Shown here: positions 21,960-32,879 of the stretch, piece after piece | Position numbering within the stretch: the stretch's first letter is position 1 | Layout: the number at the start of each line of letters is the position of its first letter | Assembly: GCF_035046485.1 (NCBI RefSeq) | Contig: NC_085138.1 | Location: 335,007,312-335,071,311 of the forward strand | Source of the DNA: Aedes albopictus | Taxonomy: Eukaryota; Arthropoda; Insecta; Diptera; Culicidae | Length of the DNA stretch: 64,000 bases | Direction of reading: 5' to 3' | The notes under the pieces: generated by a model | Seen by the model: the letters and a program-made list of their open reading frames with translations, nothing else | Told to the model about the DNA's origin: nothing | Database searches by the model: none | Translations under genes and position numbers: made by a program

Positions 21960-23950
21960 CGTAAATTTAAGTGGCAACTTTTAAAAGCTTCTTTGGTAAT
22001 TCCTCTGTAAATTTCTTCTGATAATTCTTAATTAAATTCCGTCTGTTTTAACTTTTGATGTTCTATGAGATACATCTTTGCAAATTGAAAATAAATCCAC
22101 GAATTTACAACGGAACGACCGAGAAAAATCTCAAGAGAATTACCAAAAGAATTTCCAAAAAATTTAGATAATTACCAGAAGAGATCACAAACAATTTCCT
22201 GAAAATGTATGAAGAAATTTCTATAGAATTTCTAGGAGGAATTTCTGTGAGAATTGAAAAAAATCTTTTTTTTTGAGTTTCTAAAGTATTCATTGGAGGA
22301 ATTCATGAATCCTTGAGTAGGCTTATTACAGGAATTTCTAAAAAAAATCTTGCAAAAACACTCAATGCATCCCCTGGAGGAATTCCTATGGAATTTCTTG
22401 GAGGAATTTGTGTAAGAATCTCCGGAAAACCCTTGCAGTAGTAATTAAATAAATACATGAAGAAATCCTTGCATAAAAACACCCCAAAAGATTTCTTGTA
22501 CAAAATTATTTGTAAAATAGCTGGAAAAATCAGTTTAGGAATGAATGAATGAAATCAATTGAAGAAACTCTAAGAGAATACTTGAATAAAATCTGAAAGA
22601 ATCTTCGGGCAAATCGCAAGAGAATTACTAAAGAAATCTCTGGAAAAAATCCTGAAGGAATTTTGGGAGCAATTTCTAAACCTTAGAACATTTCCTAAAT
22701 CCTTGGAGAGACTTCTGGAGAAGTTATTTATTTTGATAAGATAGGATATCTGTTACTTTACTATTTAGCCATTTACGCTGCCATTTTTATCCCACTCAAA
22801 ACAATGGAAGAAGCGTTTTTGTTCTGTTTCTTATTTATATTTATATGAAAAATAACGTAATAATTCTGGAGGAATCACAAATTCTGGAGAAATAGTTTTT
22901 TTTGAAAAGTGACCAGAGGAATACTAGCAAAAATTCCTGAAGGAACTCTTGAGAAAATTCCCAGAGTTGATGGGTATAGAAAAATTCGTTACAGGAAGTC
23001 CAGAAGGATTTTTCGAAAGAATTCCTACAGAACTCCTACAGAAGTCCATCTAAAAATTTTATTTAATTAATTTAATTTAATTAATTCAATTTCTTCAGTA
23101 GGAATCCTTGGAGATTTTGTTTAATTAATGGAGAAATCCTATGATGAATCTCTTAGTAAAACCTTAGAGAAACTTCTTGAAGAATCCTTGAAGATTTTTT
23201 TTTTGGAAAAGCGAATTTTTGGTGGGATTTCTGAAGTAATCTTAGGAAGTAATTCTTAAGAAATCTTTAAAAGGACACTATGATAAGTGATGAATGCTTG
23301 AGGAAATTCCAAGTTTAATTATTGGCGAAATATCTAAAAGAGTTATTTGAGGGAAGAATTGAGAAATACTTGAAGAATCTATGGAAAATCACCAAAGGAA
23401 TATTAAGAGGATTCTCAGAAAGAAACGGAAGAATGTTTAAAGAAACCCTAGAAGGGCTTCTCTTCCTCTGAGGGAATCCCGATGTAATTTCTTGGAAGAA
23501 CATCTGGTTCTAAATGAATCTTTGATGATTTTTTGTAGTATTTTTCTTCTGGAATTTTGAAAGAATTCTTTAGATGATCTTCTAGATGAATCCTCAGAAT
23601 ATAATTAATAGATTCTTGAACTAATATTTCGAGAAATACTTGATGAAGCCTTTGCAGGAATCTTTTGAGTTACTCTGTAGTATTTTGAAAACATTCCTGC
23701 ATGTCTGAGGTGAACCAGCCAAGGAATTGAAAGCCTCATTAATAAGGCTAATTATAATAATATCATTCCTGAAGGAGTGCTTTTAGAGGAATACTGCAGT
23801 AGTACTGCATTTACAACTTAAAAGTTTCTTGAATACAAATTATTCTTCAAGAAAAATTTCTTTAAGAAAAAAGTAAAACAATCTTTGAAAGCGTTTATAA
23901 ATGATTATTTGGTGCAGTTTCTAAATAAATTGTTAAAACATTTTCAGCAT
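21960..23950. repeat. Degenerate AATTCC-rich array
   Basis: Long run of AATTTCTTGGAGGAATT-like units in mixed orientation, filling the right part of the hAT element. No gene is supported. Confidence 0.55.
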
Positions 23951-24380
23951 AATTCTTATAAAAAAATCTCGCGCTCCCGAAAAAAATCATAAAGGAAAAC
24001 AGAAAATAAGATAAGATAGATAATTTTTAACCTTCCGTTGGCCATCACTGCCAGCATCACTAGAATACTGAGTACAAAAAGCGAGATTTTTTCAAAGTTT
24101 TGTACAAAATATAACAGTGAGATTATTCGACAGTTATATGTACAGATTTATCATTGTAAAATATGTACATATTATGTAATTTTCATGGGGGCCTACCAAT
24201 TTGCTTCCGCACCGGGCCTCCAAATTCCTAGCTACGCCACTGGTTAGAGTCGACTGGCAACGCGACCTGGTCGAATCCTGCTTGGAAATCGGTTTGTGTT
24301 GCCGATGGGGATGGCCCACTAAATCGCATTGTGTTTGTTTGGGAAGGCCCGCTCGATGCACGTTAGTTAAGCTGTTAGTA

Positions 24381-25000
24381 CACAGGGTCAAATATTTGTC
24401 CTAAAAGAATCCAATGCTCAAACATCATGTTTGACTCGATCGAATTTTCATTAGTAGGCTCAGTGTACCAGTTATGGCTATAGTACCTCAAATTCGCCAT
24501 AGTCGATTTTACCCTTTAATGATGGAAATCAACAAGAAAACATTTGTGAACAACAGATGACGTTCACAAAAGATGATTGCAATCATTCAATCTTCACAAT
24601 TTGCTCAAATTACGATAGAAATAAATCATTTTCCTTAATTTATCGGCTTCCTTGCACCCTATTTCGCCATAGTGTGCCAGTTATGGCTAATCCCATAAGG
24701 AATGCATGTAAATAGTGCGAAGTGGAACCCAAATTAACAAATGTGTCCATAACTGGTACAGGGTTCCTATCATTGGCACACGCCATAATAAATACTAAAA
24801 CTAGTTTTGGACCGGTTTCTATATTTTTCCTGTACAGTATGAATACTAATCAATCATTTGACATATCGATGACATTCGACGGTCTTCTTCTTATTTTTGT
24901 AGAAATAGTTCTTCTTAGGTAGTGCGATAACTGGTACAGGCACCCTATCAAACTGATGTTGTTTCTTGAGTTCTTTTCTTGTCAAATATTTGACCCTGTG
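24381..25000. mobile_element. TA-flanked MITE with CACAGGGTCAAATATTTG ends
   Basis: Perfect 18-bp terminal inverted repeat CACAGGGTCAAATATTTG, with TA outside each end (24379-24380, 25001-25002). Internal ACCAGTTATGGC / GCCATAACTGGT words recur in both orientations. The element is 620 bp with no transposase. Confidence 0.88.
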
Positions 25001-25002
25001 TA

Positions 25003-25367
25003 CCACTGGCCTTAGGCGTAGTTTGTTCGAGTTTGACGAGCCTACACCCTCCCTGGTCACTTCTCCCTAAGAGGTTACACTCCACTGGTGCACCTCAAAC
25101 ACTACGTATAATCTTGATTCATGACTCAATGTACTTTTATCACTTCTCACTTCACTACTTAACGAACTCAATATGGTAGGATTATCATTCGAATGCCAAA
25201 CTAAATACCGAAAATTATCGATTTTCTTGAAGGATTAATATGCACATTAAATCAAAGGGAGAGCATTTTTTAATCCACTTTAATCTCTACTCCATTACAC
25301 TCTGAGCAGAAAATTAAACTCCGAGTTGCAAGCTTTTTTGAATTTTTGAAGAAAAATACACTGACTT
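25003..25367. other. No recognised feature
   Basis: Interval between the MITE and the SINE. I see nothing recognisable. Confidence 0.45.
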
Positions 25368-25567
25368 CGGCCAGAGGCCGCTCAGACTTAACATTACACT
25401 AACATTAGACAACGGACAACACATATAACACCCAGTGGCCCAGTGGAGAATTTTACGTTTGACGAAAAGTTTTTCCCGACTGGAGTGAGAATCGAACCCA
25501 CACTCCGAGGCTTACGAGACACCTAAACGACTGACGCCGCTCACCACTCGGCCACGAAGCCCACGAA
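25368..25567 (-). mobile_element. tRNA-derived SINE (second family)
   Basis: On the minus strand the head reads TGGCCGAGTGGTGAGCGGCG (A box) and, further on, GTGGGTTCGATTCTCAC (B box), a Ser/Leu-type tRNA scaffold. A non-tRNA body with GACGAAAAG-type sequence follows. Different from the Feilai copy at 12330. Ends and target duplication are not resolved. Confidence 0.65.
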
Positions 25568-26239
25568 GCTAAGCCTTTTTTTGTGCAGGTTATTTTTATA
25601 AACTTTTAATTTCTGCACCTATGTCCTGCATAAGAAAGGGACAGCTACTTAAGAGGAAACAAACCATCATCCGTATTGAAAAACTCAAAAGCAGTTTTTT
25701 CGCTCAAATTTCAACCAATGACAATAAACATTTATCACTGCACTCTATATTTTATTTATTTCATTTCGTCAACCGACGTAGACTAGTACATTATACATAT
25801 ACATATTTTTCTTATTTCCTAATATTATAATTATGAAACACATTGAAAAATATATTTAAAAAAAGAATTAAGTTAAGTAGTGTTTTGTTTTTAAGTGTTC
25901 CTATTTCTAATGGTACGAAAATATGTTTTCAAATTTTGCCGTGACATGGTAAAGTCAATCGTTTCGCAATGTTTATTATAAGCAATCATCATGCAATTTA
26001 TAGGCGTAGTTTGTTCGGTGGTGGTTACTTGCGAAAATATTTCGACTTCTTAATTGCCGAGGCAAGCAGGTATATACAAATTTAGTATTGATAAAATTTC
26101 AGGCGAGTCTATACGATGCGAAACGATATCGTTTACGAATGAAATCATTGCGATTTTACGCCGCTCTTGCAGAGTTTGTATGTCAATAAGCATGCAGCGT
26201 GCTTTGTAAGACGGAAGTGGAAATGATGTCCAGCCTAAT

Positions 26240-27013
26240 TTACGAAGAGCAAAAAGTAGGTAGAAATTGTTTTTGTACTGATTCTAATCTTTCTTCATGC
26301 GTGGTTGAAAAAGGAGACCATACAGTGCTGCAGTATTCTAAAATAGATCTAACACAGGCAAGCAAGAAGCGCTTAATGAACCCTAGCATATTATTAGCCC
26401 TGTGAATGATTGTGTTGTAGTGGTCAACGAAAGTAAGTTTAGAGTCTAAGATTACTCCTAAATCCTTAACCCTTTCACATTTTTCCACATTCTTATTTCC
26501 TAATGCAATTGAGACATTCGGTGTTGTTCTTTTTCTGCTAAATGATATTAGATTGCATTTTTTAACATTCAGTTCTAATAGGCTTTGGTTGCACCATGTG
26601 TAGAATATGTCTATTTCATTGCGGAATACATTGATGTCTTCATCATTTCTTATTTCCAAAAAAAACTTCATGTCGTCGGCATAAATTAACACTTTTAATT
26701 TCTTTAGATTGAAGGAAATGTCGTTTACATAAATGATAAACAGAAGAGGTCCCAAATGAGAACCTTGTGGTACACCAGAAGTGACTTGAATTGGTTTTGA
26801 TTTGTATCCATCACATTTAATTATTTGTTGGCGGTCAGTCAGATATGATTCAAGCCACTTCAGGTGACCTGGTTCAATTCCAATTTTTTGCAATTTGAAA
26901 AGCAGCATTGGTATGTCTATGCGATCAAATGCCTTACTAAAGTCCGTATAAAGAGCTTCCACGTGTTTTCCATTATCCATTGCATTCAATATATAGTCAA
27001 CAAATTGAAGCAA
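26240..27013 (-). pseudogene. Non-LTR reverse transcriptase, palm and thumb fragment
   Basis: A 257-residue open piece has TDFSKAFDRI (first catalytic Asp, residues 23-32), SGVPQGSHLGPLLF (79-92), YADD (111-114, catalytic pair) and a C-terminal RSILEYCSTVWSP block. These are the RT motifs A, B, C and thumb of Jockey/CR1-type non-LTR elements, where the enzyme copies element RNA at a nicked target. A frame break separates it from the upstream fingers, and the ORF ends soon after the thumb without a visible RNase H. Confidence 0.88.
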
Positions 27014-27529
27014 GTTTGTTGAAGTTGATCGGCCTTTAAAAAGGCGTGTTGCATGTTAGTTATTCTGTTTTTGATTTGTTGAAATAACTTTTTGTTGACA
27101 ATTGCCTCAAATAGTTTTGGAATGCAAGAGATAATGGTTATTCCGCGATAATGACGTACGTCTGATTTACGACCAGGTTTAAAGATAGGCACTAAAAAAA
27201 GAGCTTTTCCATACTTTTGGGAAGTTTGCAGTATCGAGTGATATTTTAAAAAGCCAAAATAAAGGAGCAGTGAGCTCCTTAGCTAAATTTTTCAGAAATA
27301 TTGGAGGAATTTGGTCAGGACCATGTCCCTTAGAGGCGTCTAAGTTCAGAAGTGCTTCAAAAATTTCATTTGGTTGAATTTGATTCACGCCAACATTCCT
27401 AATAAAATCAGGGTAGAAAGCAAAGTAATCGCGGTCACGGTCTTCTTCCGAAAAAGTTGTATAGATTTCTTGGAAAAAATCTGCAAATAGATTGCAACTT
27501 TTCCGGGTTGTCCCCAACTTTTTCGTCAA
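26986..27529 (-). pseudogene. Non-LTR reverse transcriptase, N-terminal (fingers) fragments
   Basis: Two overlapping open pieces in different frames (27179-27529 and 26986-27192). The first carries LDASKGHGPDQIPPIFLKN, the second RHYRGITIISCIPKLFE, the conserved blocks before motif A. The frame change near 27180-27192 and another near 27000 show decay. Confidence 0.82.
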
Positions 27530-27739
27530 GATGCATTACGGATGGAAAATCGTCAGATTTTAATTTGGTTTTTACGTAATTAAAGAAGTTCTTTGGGCAG
27601 GACTTTATTTCGAGTTCATTTTTGTATTATATTCTTCAAATGCATTATTAATTTCAAAATTTAATTGGTCGCATATGTTCAAATATTTAGCTAAATTTTC
27701 ATCAGTTTTATATTTTTTGTAAATTTTATGCGCTTTTTG

Positions 27740-28235
27740 TTAGCGATTTTTCAGATTTTTGATTTGTTGATTATACCAGATTGGATATTTTGAATTCATA
27801 TGACGACGTTTCGTTTTTATTGGAGTTTCCTGCCCAATAATTTCATTTAAAATTTTGTAGAATTCTTCTACGGCAGATTCGACATTCCCTTCATTCCTAA
27901 GAATAGCTTGCCAATCTACACTACTTAATTTATATTTCATGTTTTCGTACTTCGCTAATTTGTATTCAAACACTCCCTCATATTCGCAGTCGTTGGGGAT
28001 TTTGTGCTCATGTATGAACAAAGAATATTCGATTGCTGTGTGGAAAGCTTCATTTTTCCATAATGGAGACAATGATTCGCTAACACAGAAGTCGTCAAAG
28101 ATATTCGTTAATAAAAAGTCAAGGTAGCAATTTTGGCGGTTTTTTATGTGATTAATTTGGTTCAGACCTAAATTTGCAGTTTTGTCAAAAATAAATTGCA
28201 AGGTTTCATTCTCCCCAACGACTGGGAGTAAAATA
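27740..28235 (-). pseudogene. Endonuclease C-terminus and linker of the same element
   Basis: About 165 residues. CYLDFLLTNI fits the strand before the catalytic His region of the APE-type endonuclease, followed by an acidic/aromatic linker leading to the RT. Its 5' edge is cut by the MITE at 28236. Frame breaks at 27530-27740 separate it from the RT fragments. Confidence 0.7.
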
Positions 28236-29560
28236 ACGTTTGCATTAAAAAAATGGACTGTTTTCACCCATTTTTCATGAAGTTGATTTACACTAAAGAG
28301 TCATATTTGAACATTTTCCCCGATTTTACAACTTGTTTACTACTTTCATTCCAATTTTCATGACGATATATGCATTCATTGTGGAGTTATTCCAATAAAT
28401 GTGAGACAATGTTGAAAAATTTCGTGTTTTTCCAAATGATTTTCTACTGAGGACATACAGTGCATTGCAGTGTACCTCTGTGCTTCATTGAGATAAAATC
28501 GCTCAAAAATTTGTACGAATATATCTTTGCATGGTTGATGAAAATATATGGAAAACTTAGATGATTGTGATCATTTCAGATTATAATGGGACTTTGAAGT
28601 AGGGCGGCACTTTTAGGAAAATTCGGTTACATCATATTTCTTTTTGGGTAACAAAATTTCCTTTAAAAATTTGGTAAACTATTGCATCAATTGCACCAAA
28701 TGTTCACGAGAGATATAGTTATTCATTCAGGAACATAATGGGGGTGATTATATTCTGTTTTGACATAACTCTCCAACGATGTTTATCATGATCAAATTAT
28801 AAGTCGAAATTTGCTGTTTTTTGACACTTAGGGAAACATGGAATCCTTATTTCTCAAAAGTTTCTCAATAATTCCGAAGTGTTAATTGATAAGAAGAAGT
28901 GAAATAAGGATTATACGCAACTAAATATGTAATAGTTTTCATAACCATCTAGCTCAAAACGGTAAAAATATCGAAAAATATGCCAACACGTTTGTTTTCG
29001 ACTACTGTAACCAACATCCTCACTAACTTTAATAAAACTGCGTTTAAAGGTCTGTACCGATTTTTTTAGCATAACCAATAGATGTTTTGGTTTTGTTGTT
29101 CGCCCCTGTCTGTCGTCAGCCCCCTTCAGTTTGTCCTCTTCTTGTCGTTTTCTACCGATAAAGTCCTTTCTTTTTGGTTCCGTTACAGATGTGGACAATT
29201 GGTCCCATAAATGTTTTAGTATAAGTTAGCAAATAATTTAGTTTTAAACCCATAAATCCCTCCTTCCCAATTTTATTTTTTTTTTTCAATTCTTAACCTC
29301 GAAACAGCCACGAGTACTTCGGCTCCCCAAACTAACATAGTTTTAAGGCAGTAATAAATTGTAAAATGTAAAATCATTGTAAAAAAAAACAAAAGATTTC
29401 GGCTCAGTTATGCCCATGTGGCGCCCGAGCCTTCCAAATAAACGAATAAGTAAAAAAACCAATAGATGCTGTTAGTAAACAAAAATCACAACTTGTTTAT
29501 ATTTAGCTTATACAATTTTCTAGCTCACTTCGAAAAAATTCATTTTTTTTATGCAAACGT
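28236..29560. mobile_element. TA-flanked MITE inserted in the non-LTR endonuclease
   Basis: The ends ACGTTTGCATTAAAAAAATG and ACGTTTGCATAAAAAAAATG (inverted) are directly bordered by TA (28234-28235, 29561-29562). Removing the element and one TA reconnects the endonuclease reading frame on both sides, which confirms the insertion. A truncated LINE end is nested within it (29085-29456). No transposase is seen. Confidence 0.82.
29085..29456 (+). mobile_element. 5'-truncated non-LTR 3' end with poly(A)
   Basis: Flanked by a 12-bp direct repeat AACCAATAGATG (29073-29084 and 29457-29468). It ends CCTTCCAAATAAACGAATAAG followed by A-rich sequence, as Jockey-type mosquito elements do. About 370 bp, non-coding tail only. 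Confidence 0.75.
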
Positions 29561-29562
29561 TA

Positions 29563-30150
29563 CTTTCATTTTCAGAGTCCAGAATGAAATCAGCATTACG
29601 TTGATTAAAGTCCCCATATATGTGGACCTTAACTTCGAGAGGAAATTGAGACATGATTTGTTCAGCACATTGAAAGAAGTTTTCATATGTATTTTGATTC
29701 GCATCATCTGGTGGAAAATACACTGAGGCGAAAATATGTGTTTCACCTGCTATGTGAGATTTTACCCAGACATGCTCGAATTCTTTAAATTTAGATTTCT
29801 GAATTAAAATTGGCCGAAATAGCTACAAGAACTCCTCCTCCTGATTTCCTCTGGGACTACCGAGAAGGATGTGCTTAATAAATTTTTATAGATTTCTTTT
29901 ATTTCATTCGATTGAAATTCTGACAATAAATCAAAATTTCGGTCGAATTGTTTTTAGTCGAAGAAAAAGTTGGGAGTGTGTCGGTTTTTGAAGTATTTAA
30001 ATTACAGTCGGATTGAAGATTACCTAAATTACTATTTTCTTCGGAAAGAGTACTTTCTGTTGTCAAAACTTCTTCGGGAAGTATGTCGATTGATAGTATG
30101 TCGATACTATCTTCTTCGTTGAAAGAATGCGTCACTGTTTGCGAAAACAC
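29563..30150 (-). pseudogene. Endonuclease N-terminal part of the non-LTR ORF2
   Basis: 29899-30150 starts the ORF2 region, ending in a block (ILIYCQNFNRMK) like the first strand of APE endonucleases. 29563-29723 carries YFPPDD and YGDFNQ, the catalytic Asp/Asn block. They lie in separate frames, with about 170 bp of disrupted sequence between. The ORF2 start overlaps the end of ORF1 by a few codons, a normal arrangement. Confidence 0.72.
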
Positions 30151-30172
30151 GGCGAATAAAATTGGTTGGAAC

Positions 30173-30184
30173 TTTCCCGTAGTT
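30173..30184. repeat. 12-bp target duplication of the 501-bp concatemer, left
   Basis: TTTCCCGTAGTT, repeated exactly at 32243-32254. Both lie in the ORF1 frame, which reads through when one copy and the insert are removed. Confidence 0.85.
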
Positions 30185-30329
30185 TATAATTAAATTAATT
30201 AATTATCGATTTTTGCGGCTTAACCAGCCGAATGGAAGTTTTACTTTATTCCAAAAGCTAGACTTTGCATATACTGGCGTGAGTGAGAAATGGACAAATT
30301 GAGGTGAAATTTGCGAAAAAGTTACTCGT

Positions 30330-30399
30330 CCTCTCGGTGAGACTCGAACTCACGACTCCTACTCACTAGACAGGCGCGTTGCCGCTACGCCACGAGAAG
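30330..30399 (-). tRNA. tRNA-like cloverleaf, unit 1
   Basis: On the minus strand it folds as a full cloverleaf: 7-bp acceptor CTTCTCG/CGAGAGG, D arm GCGT/ACGC with A14, G18 and G19, a 5-bp anticodon arm, a 7-base loop CTAGTGA (anticodon position AGT, U33 present), a 4-base variable loop, and T arm GTGAG/CTCAC with TTCGAGT. A TTTTT terminator lies 10 bases downstream (30316-30320). The scaffold looks Trp/Arg-like rather than Thr, so this is more likely a tRNA-derived retroposon head than a working tRNA gene. Confidence 0.65.
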
Positions 30400-30830
30400 A
30401 CTCGAAGACGTAGCTGCTAACCTGAATTCAAGTTCAACACAAAATTCCGAGGTTATCTTTTCCACAGATTGCACCCCTTTCGGATGGAATGAGATGTACA
30501 TCCACACTACGCATATATTGTATATGTAAAGCCTAGGCGAGAGCGCATTGTTTTTGTGTGTTGGAAGTCCACACACCTCTCATCGACGACTGTGTCGAAG
30601 AGATCGCGCGGTGAGCGGAAAGCTTCCAATGGGTCGCGACGTTCTCAAACGACCGGTTACGGAACATGAGTCCGTTGCTCGATGACATAATTAAATTAAT
30701 TAATTATCGATTTTTGCGGCTTAACCAGCCGAATGGAAGTTTTACTTTATTCCAAAAGCTAGACTTTGCATATACTGGCGTGAGTGAGAAATGGACAAAT
30801 TGAGGTGAAATTTGCGAAAAAGTTACTCGT

Positions 30831-30900
30831 CCTCTCGGTGAGACTCGAACTCACGACTCCTACTCACTAGACAGGCGCGTTGCCGCTACGCCACGAGAAG
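30831..30900 (-). tRNA. tRNA-like cloverleaf, unit 2
   Basis: Identical to the unit 1 structure, 501 bp away, with the same terminator run. Confidence 0.65.
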
Positions 30901-31331
30901 ACTCGAAGACGTAGCTGCTAACCTGAATTCAAGTTCAACACAAAATTCCGAGGTTATCTTTTCCACAGATTGCACCCCTTTCGGATGGAATGAGATGTAC
31001 ATCCACACTACGCATATATTGTATATGTAAAGCCTAGGCGAGAGCGCATTGTTTTTGTGTGTTGGAAGTCCACACACCTCTCATCGACGACTGTGTTGAA
31101 GAGATCGCGCGGTGAGCGGAAAGCTTCCAATGGGTCGCGACGTTCTCAAACGACCGGTTACGGAACATGAGTCCGTTGCTCGATGACATAATTAAATTAA
31201 TTAATTATCGATTTTTGCGGCTTAACCAGCCGAATGGAAGTTTTACTTTATTCCAAAAGCTAGACTTTGCATATACTGGCGTGAGTGAGAAATGGACAAA
31301 TTGAGGTGAAATTTGCGAAAAAGTTACTCGT

Positions 31332-31401
31332 CCTCTCGGTGAGACTCGAACTCACGACTCCTACTCACTAGACAGGCGCGTTGCCGCTACGCCACGAGAA
31401 G
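31332..31401 (-). tRNA. tRNA-like cloverleaf, unit 3
   Basis: Identical to the unit 1 structure, 1002 bp away. Confidence 0.65.
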
Positions 31402-31832
31402 ACTCGAAGACGTAGCTGCTAACCTGAATTCAAGTTCAACACAAAATTCCGAGGTTATCTTTTCCACAGATTGCACCCCTTTCGGATGGAATGAGATGTA
31501 CATCCACACTACGCATATATTGTATATGTAAAGCCTAGGCGAGAGCGCATTGTTTTTGTGTGTTGGAAGTCCACACACCTCTCATCGACGACTGTGTCGA
31601 AGAGATCGCGCGGTGAGCGGAAAGCTTCCAATGGGTCGCGACGTTCTCAAACGACCGGTTACGGAACATGAGTCCGTTGCTCGATGACATAATTAAATTA
31701 ATTAATTATCGATTTTTGCGGCTTAACCAGCCGAATGGAAGTTTTACTTTATTCCAAAAGCTAGACTTTGCATATACTGGCGTGAGTGAGAAATGGACAA
31801 ATTGAGGTGAAATTTGCGAAAAAGTTACTCGT

Positions 31833-31902
31833 CCTCTCGGTGAGACTCGAACTCACGACTCCTACTCACTAGACAGGCGCGTTGCCGCTACGCCACGAGA
31901 AG
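31833..31902 (-). tRNA. tRNA-like cloverleaf, unit 4
   Basis: Identical to the unit 1 structure, 1503 bp away. Confidence 0.65.
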
Positions 31903-32242
31903 ACTCGAAGACGTAGCTGCTAACCTGAATTCAAGTTCAACACAAAATTCCGAGGTTATCTTTTCCACAGATTGCACCCCTTTCGGATGGAATGAGATGT
32001 ACATCCACACTACGCATATATTGTATATGTAAAGCCTAGGCGAGAGCGCATTGTTTTTGTGTGTTGGAAGTCCACACACCTCTCATCGACGACTGTGTCG
32101 AAGAGATCGCGCGGTGAGCGGAAAGCTTCCAATGGGTCGCGACGTTCTCAAACGACCGGTTACGGAACATGAGTCCGTTGCTCGATGACATAATTAAATT
32201 AATTAATTATCGATTTTTGCGGCTTAACCAGCCGAATGGAAG

Positions 32243-32254
32243 TTTCCCGTAGTT
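32243..32254. repeat. 12-bp target duplication of the concatemer, right
   Basis: Exact copy of 30173-30184. Confidence 0.85.
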
Positions 32255-32879
32255 GTTGCAGACGACGAATTCGTTCGCTGGTCAGGTACTGTCTATATGA
32301 ATGCAGGTCAGCAGAGGCTTCTGTGGGATTTAGTCCATACTCCTGATGGACTTCATTATAGATACGTTGAAGGTGATCAGGAGCAGTTGGCAACCCTTCC
32401 GATGCTAGGAGCAATCTGATGCTAGTCGTTGTCATTCCATCTACGCAGGTTGTGGGTGGCTGATCTTTCATATAGGCAAGGTAAAAACGCACGACTCTCA
32501 TGATGCTCGCGTCACGCAGTCTCGCCTTCAAAAAGCGGTTGTCACTCTTTGTTGACTGTTCTGTGAGACGCACAATTGGAGGTCTAAAAGGGTCCAGCTC
32601 AAATTGACAGTCCGTATCTTGCGATGAGGGTGCGGATAGTGCTGGAGGTGTTAAAGGTGCAGATGATGTTTCCAGAGTTTCACTGTTTTGTTCTTGTTGC
32701 GGCTGTTGGCGTTGTTTGTCAAGCTTCTTATATGGATTTATTGTTTCACCCACACGATATGGGTTTATTGTTTCTCCCTGTTGAAAATTGATAAAGTTTT
32801 TGACTACATTTTTTTTGGGGGGACCTGCAAATTCACGACGTGCTGCTGCAAGAAGATCCCTGTCAAGTGGCAATGTCAT
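32255..32879 (-). pseudogene. ORF1 protein of the non-LTR retrotransposon (interrupted)
   Basis: About 208 residues from ATG 32877-32879 to the concatemer. The sequence resumes after it (30172 down to a stop near 30135) and overlaps the start of ORF2. It is polar, Gln/Pro-rich near residues 50-90, with a small internal duplication of GETINPY. The C-terminal half is helical and Arg/Leu-rich. No CCHC knuckles are seen, so it is not a typical Jockey ORF1; the function is presumably RNA binding, by position only. Confidence 0.6.

Larger units (their letters stand above)
16471..24242. mobile_element. hAT-type non-autonomous element swollen by nested repeats
   Basis: Left end CAGTGGCGTAGC, right end GCTACGCCACTG, and an exact 8-bp duplication GTTAGAGT outside both, all hallmarks of hAT transposons. 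Close to each end lies a GGGGGCC/GCACCGGGCC segment. At the left end it is doubled as an inverted pair (16515-16610). No hAT transposase (RNase H-like or Zn-finger) frame survives in the 7.8 kb, which is mostly AATTCC-type arrays plus other elements, so it has grown by later insertion or captured repeats. Confidence 0.85.
30185..32242 (-). mobile_element. Four-unit 501-bp concatemer of a tRNA-bearing retroposon
   Basis: Four head-to-tail units of exactly 501 bp plus a 53-bp partial unit, so the insert starts and ends with the same ~53-bp block (R) and reads R-U-R-U-R-U-R-U-R. Units are identical except C to T at 31097 in the second unit. R contains a CGGCT/AGCCG hairpin and an ATTAATTAATT run. 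Each unit holds one intact tRNA-like cloverleaf on the minus strand. It inserted into ORF1 of the non-LTR element with a 12-bp duplication. There is no protein-coding capacity and no hammerhead core in the unit. The family is not recognised. Confidence 0.8.

Noticed and set aside
30185..30685. Hammerhead in the 501-bp unit (retrozyme hypothesis)
   Set aside because: I scanned both strands for CUGANGA followed by GAAA with a stem II and found none. Other ribozyme classes were not excluded.
30385..32079. Four identical 63-codon minus-strand frames
   Set aside because: They come from the 501-bp unit and begin beside the tRNA-like fold; identity reflects the repeat, and there is no motif.
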